From positions 80,609 through 144,608 of the forward strand of contig NZ_JSEO01000014.1 of assembly GCF_001624705.1 (NCBI RefSeq): DNA of 64,000 bases, written 5' to 3'. Origin of the DNA: Marinomonas sp. SBI8L (lineage in GTDB: Bacteria > Pseudomonadota > Gammaproteobacteria > Pseudomonadales > Marinomonadaceae). The notes beneath the pieces are model-generated. The model was not told the origin of the DNA, made no database searches, and saw only the letters and a list, made by a program, of their open reading frames with translations. Numbering within the stretch: position 1 is the first letter of the stretch; each line of letters starts with the position of its first letter. The translations under genes were made by a program, and so were the position numbers. This document shows, in pieces, positions 55,740 to 63,276 of the stretch.

Positions 55740-56681
55740 TTAGGATGATAGCTGGCTAGGATCACAGCTTGGCCATGATACTGGCATAGCTAGGTCTAAC
55801 TCTCTTAACGCCTGCTTGCTCACATCATCTAATCTAAAGTGGTAAAGTTCAAGGTTTTCAGCAAGGTGAGTTGAGTTTAAACTTTTAGGGATGACTGCAA
55901 AGCCTTCTTCCAAAGCCCAACGCAGTAAAAGCTGGGCAGGTGTCACCTGATACTCTTGCGCCAGACGGTTAATCACAAAGTCTTGATCCTTGGAGAGCAC
56001 CTGCATCTTATCGGTTTTTGCACTTTCTAATTTAGGTTCAGTACGCCAATTCGCTAGTGGCACCAAGCTACTGTAAGCCATAGGCAAGATGTGATTAGTT
56101 TTAAGATAAGCGACCAACTCAGGCTTCTGACACCAAGGGTGTAACTCAATTTGGTTTACTTCTGGTTTAGGTAAGCCTGCTTGAATTAAGTCTTCAATAT
56201 GCTGTTGCGTAAAATTACTCACTCCTATGTGTCTAACTTTGCCGGCTTTTTTCAGATCAACCAAGGCATGCCATTGCTCAATATATTCCTGCTTCTTAAA
56301 AGGCGCGTGGATCAAGTAGAGATCTAAATAGTCGAGCTGCAAACGATCTAAACTCTCATTAAAAGCTTGTAGGCAGGCTGAATAATTCTTGGGCGTCTGC
56401 CCCCAATTCGCATTCCCTGACCAGAGTTTAGAGCTAATAAAAATAGCCGCCCGTGAGCTTATGCCTTGTTTTAGATAATCTTGAATAGCCCGTCCAACGC
56501 CCGCTTCATTATGATAACCCTCAGCGGTATCTATATGGCGATAACCTAACACCAAAGCTTGGCAAACTAAGGCCTCAACCGCTTCATCGCTCACTTGATA
56601 GGTACCTAGCCCTATGTCGGGGATTTTAAAGTTACTCGCAATTTCAACTGGATAATAAGCAGACATACTAACCTCAAGCAT
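55740..56681 (-). CDS. aldo/keto reductase
   Basis: This is a 313-aa NADPH-dependent reductase of the AKR superfamily. It contains DIGLGTYQVSD, the catalytic tetrad set HIDTAEGYHNE (Asp, Tyr), FISSKLW (Lys) and YLIHAPF (His), and the coenzyme motif VIPKSLNSTHLAENLELY. It resembles the DkgA/DkgB type (methylglyoxal or 2,5-diketogluconate reduction). AAAGGAAA lies before the first ATG; a second ATG five codons on (56666) has GAGG and is also possible. It precedes the ASCH gene. Confidence 0.9.
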   Translation of the reverse strand: MLEVSMSAYYPVEIASNFKIPDIGLGTYQVSDEAVEALVCQALVLGYRHIDTAEGYHNEAGVGRAIQDYLKQGISSRAAIFISSKLWSGNANWGQTPKNYSACLQAFNESLDRLQLDYLDLYLIHAPFKKQEYIEQWHALVDLKKAGKVRHIGVSNFTQQHIEDLIQAGLPKPEVNQIELHPWCQKPELVAYLKTNHILPMAYSSLVPLANWRTEPKLESAKTDKMQVLSKDQDFVINRLAQEYQVTPAQLLLRWALEEGFAVIPKSLNSTHLAENLELYHFRLDDVSKQALRELDLAMPVSWPSCDPSQLSS

Positions 56682-56871
56682 AAACTTTCCTTTAGATAAT
56701 CTTAGTTAGAGATAGGAAAGGCAGCGAGCCTATTTCTCCTTAGAATGAAGTCACTCACTAAGAGCCTAGGGAACCTAGCTATTCAAGTACTAAAAAATTT
56801 CACAAAACAAAATACGCTTTTCCCAAGACTGCACCATACTTAAAGTAAGACGAGTGATTGATGAGGTGGAT

Positions 56872-57630
56872 ATGAAGTTATTTAAATACTTCATATGTTT
56901 TCTTTTCTTTTTGTCTGGCTTTAGCCTAGCGGCAAATTCCTTAGAGAACCTTGAATACATTACAGAACAATATGCGCCTTATAACTACCAAGATGAACAG
57001 GGTATTCCCCAAGGCTTTTCTATCGAGGTATTAAATAAGGTCTGGGAGGTAATGGATGTTGCGCCTCAAAAAATCCATGTATTTCCTTGGGCACGTGGTT
57101 ACTCCTTAGGTCTACAGCAAGATAATACCTTGCTGTTTTCTACCACTCGCAGTGAATCCAGAGAGGATTTATTTAAATGGGCTTGCCCCATTATTGATAT
57201 TCGTATTGTGTTAATTTCTCGCCGTAAATCAAACATCACAATAGAGTCTATTGAAGATGCAAAGCAATATAAAATTGTGGCAATCAAATCAGATATTGGG
57301 CAACAGCTTTTACAAGATAAAGACTTTTCTGAGACAAAAATACATCTATCAAATTTCTTAAATAGTGCCATCTTAATGCTAAAACATGGCCATGTAGACC
57401 TTATCTCAAGCGAAGAAACCACTGTCTTTAGGCAACTTATAAAAATGGGTGAAAACCCTAAGAATTTTAAGGTCGTTTGGTTACTTGAAAAGCGCCCTTT
57501 ATGCTTTGCCTTCCATCATCAAACTGAAGAAGATTTGGTATTCGATTTTCAAAAAGCACTGAACCAAGTACAAAGCTTGCCGGGCTTCATTCAAGCCTTA
57601 AAACAAAAACATCAACTGACCACTCAGTAA
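56872..57630 (+). CDS. periplasmic solute-binding-like protein (SBP_bac_3 type)
   Basis: This roughly 252-aa exported protein has a signal peptide (MKLFKYFICFLFFLSGFSLAAN), ITEQYAPYNYQDEQGIPQGFSIEVLNKVWEVM and the lobe motif HVFPWARGYSLGLQQDNTLLFSTTRSESREDLFKWACP. GAGGTGG directly precedes the ATG at 56872; the frame extends to 56854 without a better signal. It is the fourth orphan binding protein of the window and has no transporter beside it. Confidence 0.83.
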   Translation: MKLFKYFICFLFFLSGFSLAANSLENLEYITEQYAPYNYQDEQGIPQGFSIEVLNKVWEVMDVAPQKIHVFPWARGYSLGLQQDNTLLFSTTRSESREDLFKWACPIIDIRIVLISRRKSNITIESIEDAKQYKIVAIKSDIGQQLLQDKDFSETKIHLSNFLNSAILMLKHGHVDLISSEETTVFRQLIKMGENPKNFKVVWLLEKRPLCFAFHHQTEEDLVFDFQKALNQVQSLPGFIQALKQKHQLTTQ

Positions 57631-57644
57631 GACAGATATAAAAA

Positions 57645-57688
57645 ATGCCCCTTACTCTTAAAGAATCTGTGATTAAGGTAAGAGGCAT
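57645..57688. terminator. hairpin between convergent genes, likely terminator
   Basis: ATGCCCCTTACTCTTA (57645-57660) pairs, with two mismatches, with TAAGGTAAGAGGCAT (57674-57688). It lies between the convergent binding protein and GST genes and could end both transcripts. There is no long T-run. Confidence 0.6.
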
Positions 57689-57710
57689 CTATTACTTGCA
57701 GCAGGTATTA

Positions 57711-58427
57711 CTAGCAGCAGGCTAGCTCGTCATTAGAGTTTGAACGAGTTTCGCAACATTTAGCGCCTTGGCCTAAATAGGTTTGATCCGACAGATAAAA
57801 ACCAGTAAACGCCTCTTCAAAGTCATCCGCTACTGATGCTCCAAACAATCCCGTTTCAAACAAAGCCGTTTGCCACGCTTTTACATTTGGCTTGTTTGCA
57901 AAAAGGTCAAAGCCCGTATGCTGCTGAATGATCTGAGCCCTGTGCAATAAAGGCAGCCAAGCAATGTCCACATTACTTAGTTGCTCACCTTTAAATAGGT
58001 GGCCAGAAGCACTCTCTCTTTTCGCTAATTCCGCCTCGACCTTGGCAAAAGGCTTACTTAGCTTGGTCATGCGTTCACATAAGGTGTCTTCATCGGCACT
58101 TCGCATAGCACTGCACTGCACAAGATAATGTTTCGCCGCCATGTAGCCCCAAGCTCTGTCTAAGGCTTTTTGCTCTGGGGTTAAGTTATCTTCAAGGGGA
58201 CGGCTCACTTCGTTGATGTATTCCACAATCGCTTCTGACTCAAACAAGGCGATACCTTCTTCGGTAATTAAAAGCGGCACCTGCCCATTAGGGGAAATGT
58301 CTAAAAACCATTGTGGTTTATCTTTTAAGCTGATGTATTCCACCTGATAAGCCAATTGTTTCGCTTCTAGCAAGGCAGTAACACGTTGTACGAAAGGGCA
58401 AATTTTAAAGCTAACTATCTTGATCAT
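57711..58427 (-). CDS. glutathione S-transferase family protein
   Basis: This 238-aa protein has the N-terminal thioredoxin fold with FKICPFVQRVTALLEAKQLAYQ (CPF in the usual catalytic position), PNGQVPLLITEEG and LFESEAIVEYINE. An all-helical C-terminal domain (SNVDIAWLPLLHRAQII) follows. The CPFxQR pattern fits the omega/stringent-starvation-like or beta group that uses Cys. The last 16 residues (KCCETRSNSNDELACC) hold four cysteines beyond the normal end of the fold, a possible metal- or redox-binding tail. Confidence 0.88.
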   Translation of the reverse strand: MIKIVSFKICPFVQRVTALLEAKQLAYQVEYISLKDKPQWFLDISPNGQVPLLITEEGIALFESEAIVEYINEVSRPLEDNLTPEQKALDRAWGYMAAKHYLVQCSAMRSADEDTLCERMTKLSKPFAKVEAELAKRESASGHLFKGEQLSNVDIAWLPLLHRAQIIQQHTGFDLFANKPNVKAWQTALFETGLFGASVADDFEEAFTGFYLSDQTYLGQGAKCCETRSNSNDELACC

Positions 58428-58547
58428 ATTCTTCTCTCTTAATAAAAAGGTTTAATCTATTTACTAATAAGACGAAGCACCGAAGAAAAAGACGACGCTT
58501 TTTGAAAAATAAAAAATAATAAGTTAAAAAGAAAAGAATAGAGCCCC

Positions 58548-59159
58548 TTAACAAGGGTCACAGCTACCCTTAGAACCTGACTTTTTCATATCTAAATTCG
58601 AGTTCTGCTTTCTTTCATACTCAATCAGGTTACCGAGCTTATCTTCTTGAAAGTGACAACACTGATCAAACAAGGCTTTCAGCTCTAATCGTGCTTTTTT
58701 TACTTGGGATTTAAGGGTGGAATAAGGAATACCTCTTTGCTCAGCGTAGGCTTTTTGCGATATGCCTTCTAGCTCTATTGCCTGCAATAACTCAGCTTGT
58801 TCATAAGGCAATGCGCTGATAAAGGGTTGCACACAATGGGATAGCTCAGCCTTAATAGTATTATCAAACGTATCGCTTTTACCCTCTTCTGCCACATGCC
58901 CTTCTTCGCCTTCAATCTGGTCCACCTTTTTTGCGTTCTTTCGATAAAAATCGATCACACTGTGGTTTGCGATTTGAAACAGCCAAGCTTTAATACTTGC
59001 CGCATCTTTTAGACCATCCAGCTTAGTAAAACTCTTAAGCAAGACCTCTTGTAATAGATCATCCACATCATCTGGGCAGCTTACCTTAGTATGTAAAAAG
59101 GCTTTTAATGCTTGGCGATATTCTTGCCAAATTTGATCTAACTGAGGTCTTGCTGTCAT
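58548..59159 (-). CDS. sigZ: ECF-type sigma factor SigZ
   Basis: This 203-aa sigma factor has region 2 (VDDLLQEVLLKSFTKLDGLKDAASIKAWLFQIANHSVIDFYRKN) and region 4 (LPYEQAELLQAIELEGISQKAYAEQRGIPYSTLKSQVKKARLELKAL). It is followed by the SigZ-type end FDQCCHFQEDKLGNLIEYERK. The ATG at 59159 overlaps the preceding gene's stop (ATGA), which fixes the start over an in-frame codon at 59195. A final KKSGSKGSCDPC adds two more cysteines. No anti-sigma factor is next to it; the cysteines may sense redox state or metal directly. It is the third gene of an Ada/C39-like/SigZ run. Confidence 0.88.
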   Translation of the reverse strand: MTARPQLDQIWQEYRQALKAFLHTKVSCPDDVDDLLQEVLLKSFTKLDGLKDAASIKAWLFQIANHSVIDFYRKNAKKVDQIEGEEGHVAEEGKSDTFDNTIKAELSHCVQPFISALPYEQAELLQAIELEGISQKAYAEQRGIPYSTLKSQVKKARLELKALFDQCCHFQEDKLGNLIEYERKQNSNLDMKKSGSKGSCDPC

Positions 59160-59620
59160 GGGGTTTGTGGCTCCAGACTCATGGGAATAAACCATTTAGG
59201 CTGCATATTCTCAAGGTCTTGTCTTAAGTGCGAAGTTAAAGATTGAGATGAATCGAGTACATAATCTTGCCCATTAAGGCGCTTAAACACAACCCAGTGC
59301 CAAAAGCCTTTACCTGCCTCTTCATAGTATTTAATGGCCAACAAAGCGAGATCTGGCAAGGCTTCCCAACTCGTAAAAGGCAGCTCTTTAGTATGTGTTT
59401 TTATTTTATATTGAGCCAACAATTTACGAACATAGCCAGTGTCTGAAAAGAGTTTTGTATCATCTGCGAAGATGCCTAGCTGATTAGCTTGGGCTTTTAC
59501 TTCCTGATAACTCAGACCCAAAGTGTTCGCTACGCTCGCGATACCACAGCCTGTTTGCTCATCTTGCCTGATCGGATTCAGACTCATGAGATTTGCCGAC
59601 TTTATGTCTTGTTTTTCCAT
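59156..59620 (-). CDS. C39-like peptidase family protein
   Basis: This is a roughly 154-aa protein with NPIRQDEQTGCGIASVANTLGLSYQEVKAQANQLGI (Cys in QTGCGIAS, the papain-like C39 position). GFWHWVVFKRLNGQDYVLDSS supplies the His and Asp partners. It has no ABC exporter domain and no signal peptide, so a cytoplasmic cysteine protease or relative is likely. AAGGAC precedes two candidate starts, 59629 and 59620; the second has the better spacing. It overlaps sigZ by 4 bp and starts about 46 bp after ada, so it probably shares their transcript. Confidence 0.78.
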   Translation of the reverse strand: MEKQDIKSANLMSLNPIRQDEQTGCGIASVANTLGLSYQEVKAQANQLGIFADDTKLFSDTGYVRKLLAQYKIKTHTKELPFTSWEALPDLALLAIKYYEEAGKGFWHWVVFKRLNGQDYVLDSSQSLTSHLRQDLENMQPKWFIPMSLEPQTP

Positions 59621-59666
59621 TTGTTGCATGTCCTTTTTTAACTGATTTTCTCGTGATGCCAGTTTG

Positions 59667-60737
59667 TTATTCAGATACTGACACTGCCCGCCTCTCTGCA
59701 TCCAAAAGAGTACGTTTTCGCTCTAATCCCCAGCGATAGCCACCCAAGCTACCATCGCCTCTTAATACTCGATGACAGGGAATCAAAACACCTATAGAGT
59801 TTTTGCCACAGGCTGTCGCTACTGCGCGAAACGCTCTGGGCTTGTCTATCCCTTGTGCCACTTCTGAATAGCTCAGTACATCCCCTTCTTTAATACTTAG
59901 AAGGAACTGCCACACTCGCATCTGAAAGGCCGTACCTCTTATATCTAAAGGCAAATCAGGTCTGGGGGCACCTTGACTAATATGCTGATTAAGCGCCTCT
60001 ATCCAGTTGGATAATTCGATCGAATCTTGAGCATCACTTGGGGTTAATTCGGCCTTAGGAAACTCCGCCTGCATTTGCTCAATTAAGCTTTTTTCATCTT
60101 CACCAAACTGCGCGAAACAAACCCCTTTTTGCGTGGCGGCCATGGCAATTAACCCTAAAGACGTGGACGCAAAACCATAAGAGATATGCTCCCCTTTCCC
60201 ACCCGCTCGATAGGCTTTTGGACTCATACCAAGGTGTCTTGATGATTGCCCGTATACGCGACTAATAGAGCTATAACCTGAAGCAAAAATAGCATCGGTT
60301 ATCGCCTCTCCAGCTTGTAAGGATTGCTTGAACTGTCCCATACGTAAGGCATCTTGATAAGCTTTGGGGGTTACTCCAAATGCTAATTTAAAACGACGTT
60401 GTAACCAAGATGCTGAGAGCCCAACCACCAGAGCCAGTTGCTCTAGAGAAAGACTTTCTTCTAAGTGATTTTGAATATAACGTGCCACCTCCACAAGCTG
60501 GTTGAGTTCCGTCATATCTTCGTTGGCAAGGCAGCGTTTACAAGCACGAAAGCCTGCTAGTAAGGCGAGTTCTTTTGAGGAAAAGTAGCGGATATTTTCG
60601 GCATTCGCCTGACGCGATGGGCAAGAGGGCTGGCAAAAAACACCTGTGGTCACGACTCCATAAACAAATTTTCCATCATAACTTGTATTACGGTCTTTAA
60701 CGGCTTGCGCCATCTTTGATTCAGTTAGCTTAGACAT
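59667..60737 (-). CDS. ada: Ada: methylphosphotriester/O6-methylguanine repair protein and transcription activator
   Basis: This 356-aa protein has the N-terminal zinc/methyl-acceptor domain (FCQPSCPSRQANAENIRYF ... RACKRCLAN, four Cys), an AraC-type HTH (LSLEQLALVVGLSASWLQRRFKLAFGVTPKAY) and a C-terminal alkyltransferase with the acceptor Cys in IPCHRVLRGDGSLGGYRWGLERK. When its N-terminal Cys takes up a methyl group from DNA phosphotriesters, Ada activates its own operon. That would bring the C39-like gene and sigZ downstream under alkylation control. Length is typical. Confidence 0.95.
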   Translation of the reverse strand: MSKLTESKMAQAVKDRNTSYDGKFVYGVVTTGVFCQPSCPSRQANAENIRYFSSKELALLAGFRACKRCLANEDMTELNQLVEVARYIQNHLEESLSLEQLALVVGLSASWLQRRFKLAFGVTPKAYQDALRMGQFKQSLQAGEAITDAIFASGYSSISRVYGQSSRHLGMSPKAYRAGGKGEHISYGFASTSLGLIAMAATQKGVCFAQFGEDEKSLIEQMQAEFPKAELTPSDAQDSIELSNWIEALNQHISQGAPRPDLPLDIRGTAFQMRVWQFLLSIKEGDVLSYSEVAQGIDKPRAFRAVATACGKNSIGVLIPCHRVLRGDGSLGGYRWGLERKRTLLDAERRAVSVSE

Positions 60738-60872
60738 AGAATCACCTACCCTCTTACTTAAAGCGAATTAGGACTGACACCCGAAAATGGGTAAGTCAGC
60801 CTTAATCATTAAGCATACGCTAACATGAAACCATCCAATTCTTGTTTAGTAATTTCACTCTTTCTAAAAAAG

Positions 60873-62072
60873 TTAAATCACACTCATCATGCTAGCAAAC
60901 ACACACCAAGCCACAATGAACAAAGGAGATTTCTTCCAGAAAGTCAGTAAGCCATAACCTAGAATCACAATAACAAAATCCAAATTAGAACTAATCGCCG
61001 AGGTAAAAATAGGGTCGTAAAGAGCCGCAGCTAAAATGCCCACTACAGCAGCGTTAATACCTGCAATCACATAGGCTAGATTCGCCTTATGACTGATGCT
61101 TTGCCAAAGAGGCAGCACACCTGCAAGTAATAGAAAGCCAGGTAAAAACATAAAGATCAGTGCACTAAACGCACCCGCTAGATAACCAAACTCAGAGGGA
61201 ATCAAAGCGCCTAAATAAGCGGCAAAGGCAAACATAGGCCCAGGAATCGCTTGTGAAGCACCGTAACCGGCTAAGAAGTTTTCATTCGTTACCCAACCTG
61301 TGCCTACTACGGATTCTTCAATCAAGGGTAGTACCACATGGCCACCACCAAACACCAAAGCACCCGCCTGATAAAAGGCTTGCGCTATGGCCATAAGCCC
61401 TTCTGCTGGCACGAGTATGAAAAAGGCTAACAGTGCAAAAAACACAGTTAATAGACTTAAACCTAAGCGCTTACCATAAGGTACTTGCAGTTGAGAGTGA
61501 GCTTCTAGATTGACACTTCGACATAAGAACAAGCCTGCGATACCTGCAAGTAAAACCACAAGAATTTGCGCCCACGCAAAGCCAATTAATAACACAGCAC
61601 TCGCTGCAAGTATGGCGATACTGGCCCTTTGCTTATCAGAGCAAAGCTTTTTACCCATGCCTATCACAGCATCGGCAACCACAATACAGGCAACTAATTT
61701 AAGGCCATGAATTAAGGCTTCTCCATAAGTATTGGATAACAAAGGTAATGCGCTGGCAAAGCCAATTAAGATAGCAACAGAGGGTAAGGTAAAAGCTAAA
61801 AAGGCTGCAATAGCCCCCAACCAACCGGCTTTTAATACACCAATTGCAAAACCTAATTGGCTACTCGCAGGGCCGGGTAAAAACTGGCAGATAGCAAGTA
61901 ATTGACCAAATTGACTTTCGCTAACCCAGGCCTTTTCTTCCACAAAGGTTTTTCGGAAATAGCCGATATGGGCAGCTGGGCCTCCAAAAGACGTTAACCC
62001 TAATTTTAAGAAGCTTAAAAAGACTGTGAAAACAGAAACTTGCGCATTCTCACTGGCGACTTGACTAGACAT
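60873..62072 (-). CDS. chrA: chromate efflux transporter ChrA
   Basis: This 399-aa inner-membrane protein has two CHR domains. The first begins FLKLGLTSFGGPAAHIGYFRKTFVEEKAWVSESQFGQLLAICQFLPGPASSQLGFAIG. The second has FYQAGALVFGGGHVVLPLIEESVVGTGWVTNENFLAGYGASQAIPGPMFAFAAYLG. The paired GGP/PGP motifs are diagnostic. It exports chromate, or sulfate-like anions. No chromate reductase or chrB regulator is adjacent. Confidence 0.93.
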   Translation of the reverse strand: MSSQVASENAQVSVFTVFLSFLKLGLTSFGGPAAHIGYFRKTFVEEKAWVSESQFGQLLAICQFLPGPASSQLGFAIGVLKAGWLGAIAAFLAFTLPSVAILIGFASALPLLSNTYGEALIHGLKLVACIVVADAVIGMGKKLCSDKQRASIAILAASAVLLIGFAWAQILVVLLAGIAGLFLCRSVNLEAHSQLQVPYGKRLGLSLLTVFFALLAFFILVPAEGLMAIAQAFYQAGALVFGGGHVVLPLIEESVVGTGWVTNENFLAGYGASQAIPGPMFAFAAYLGALIPSEFGYLAGAFSALIFMFLPGFLLLAGVLPLWQSISHKANLAYVIAGINAAVVGILAAALYDPIFTSAISSNLDFVIVILGYGLLTFWKKSPLFIVAWCVFASMMSVI

Positions 62073-62261
62073 GGTTTGCTCTTCCTATTTTAAGAGCCCA
62101 AGAGTCTATTAAGAAGTTGTTACAAAGTATATTGCAGAGCAAGCTTTTTTAGGTAAAGCCTGTATTTAGGTTGGCCAAGTAAAGAGCAAATCAAGTAGCT
62201 CTTTATTTGGCCTTTATTTTTTCTTGCCATTCTTATTGGCTAGCCGTATCAGAAAATCGTC

Positions 62262-62837
62262 TCACTGATGTAAGTTCAGTACCAAACTAAAACAATCTAA
62301 GTCATCCGCCTCATAGAGCTTTACATCTAACGCAGGTGTCATACCTAATTTTACCAATACAGCTTTAGAGGCTTGATTCTCAGGCATAGCAACGCCGTAG
62401 ATTTGCCTGTGAGGGGTGTTTTTGGCGATAAAGTCTAGTATTTCACTGGCTGCTTCACTGGTATAACCAAAGCCCTCATGCTCCTTCGTTAGAGCAAAAC
62501 GGATATCCACCGCGCTACCAACGGGCGTATATTCCACTCCGATAAAACCCAGTTTAGTACCCGCTTGAGCTAGCATGTCTAACTCTGCTTCTTCATCAGA
62601 AACTTGCGCTAACGCGTCTTCATAACCTTCATCTTTTAATGAAATCACAAAGGTACCAAAACCATGCTCTTCCCAATGATTGATGCGATTTCTTAGGTAG
62701 TTTTCCCTTTGCACCAAGTTATAAGGAGATTCATTAGGCAGGAATCGTGTTTGTTGTGGGCAGGTGAGTATTTCACTAAACAAAGCAAAATCCGCAATAG
62801 AAGGCTTACTTAATACCAGTCTTTTCGTTGATAACAT
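62262..62837 (-). CDS. GNAT family N-acetyltransferase (RimJ/RimL-like)
   Basis: This 191-aa acetyltransferase begins STKRLVLSKPSIADFALFSEILTCPQQTRFLP, the RimJ/RimL-type start. The core is KLGFIGVEYTPVGSAVDIRFALTKEHEGFGYTSEAASEILDFIAKN (acetyl-CoA loop EGFGYTSEA), and AMPENQASKAVLVKLGM follows. AAGGAG stands 9 nt before the ATG at 62837; the frame extends to 62855 and would place the binding site inside the gene. It may modify ribosomal proteins or small molecules. Confidence 0.87.
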   Translation of the reverse strand: MLSTKRLVLSKPSIADFALFSEILTCPQQTRFLPNESPYNLVQRENYLRNRINHWEEHGFGTFVISLKDEGYEDALAQVSDEEAELDMLAQAGTKLGFIGVEYTPVGSAVDIRFALTKEHEGFGYTSEAASEILDFIAKNTPHRQIYGVAMPENQASKAVLVKLGMTPALDVKLYEADDLDCFSLVLNLHQ

Positions 62838-62860
62838 TATCGCCACTCCTTGCATTAGTT

Positions 62861-63129
62861 TAGGGAACCTGCGAATAAGTCCTCCCGCCTCAGCGTGAGG
62901 ATAAAAGCCGTTAGATTTATGGCGAGGAGCGCAACTTAATAGTCATTATATTGATAAGCTCTTCAACATAAAAATAGGGCTTTTAGACCACGCCCTTCGG
63001 GTCTTTCAGAAAAAGTAACACCCTGTGTTGTCACTTCTCGAAAGGTACCTACATTACGTCAAAGTAACGCCTTGTGTGATACTTTTTCTGAAAAGACTGA
63101 GAAGAGGTGACTTAATCGCAGGTTCCTTA
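62861..63129 (+). mobile_element. MITE-like element, long copy next to the second effector
   Basis: 269 bp from TAGGGAACCTGCGAATAAGT to GACTTAATCGCAGGTTCCTTA; the ends are imperfect inverted repeats of about 20 bp. Inside, TTTCAGAAAAAGTA and TACTTTTTCTGAAA are again inverted. It is the same element as 49423-49693 in the other orientation. It is 148 bp before the second effector gene and right behind the start of the acetyltransferase gene, so it may affect both promoters. Confidence 0.78.
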
Positions 63130-63276
63130 GTTAATCCGCATTCCACCAGACACAAGAGAATAGCGGATTATCCTCATAACAGACAAGTAATCTGCATTTT
63201 CTTTACAAAAATTGAATTAACATACTGCTTTTATTCAGGTTTAATGCGCGTTTTTAATCGCAAGGATGCGACCAAG

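Noticed and set aside
56760-56785. CTAGGGAACCTAGC as a further MITE-like end
   Set aside because: Only about 10 bases match (the CTGCGA part is missing), which is not enough to call a copy.
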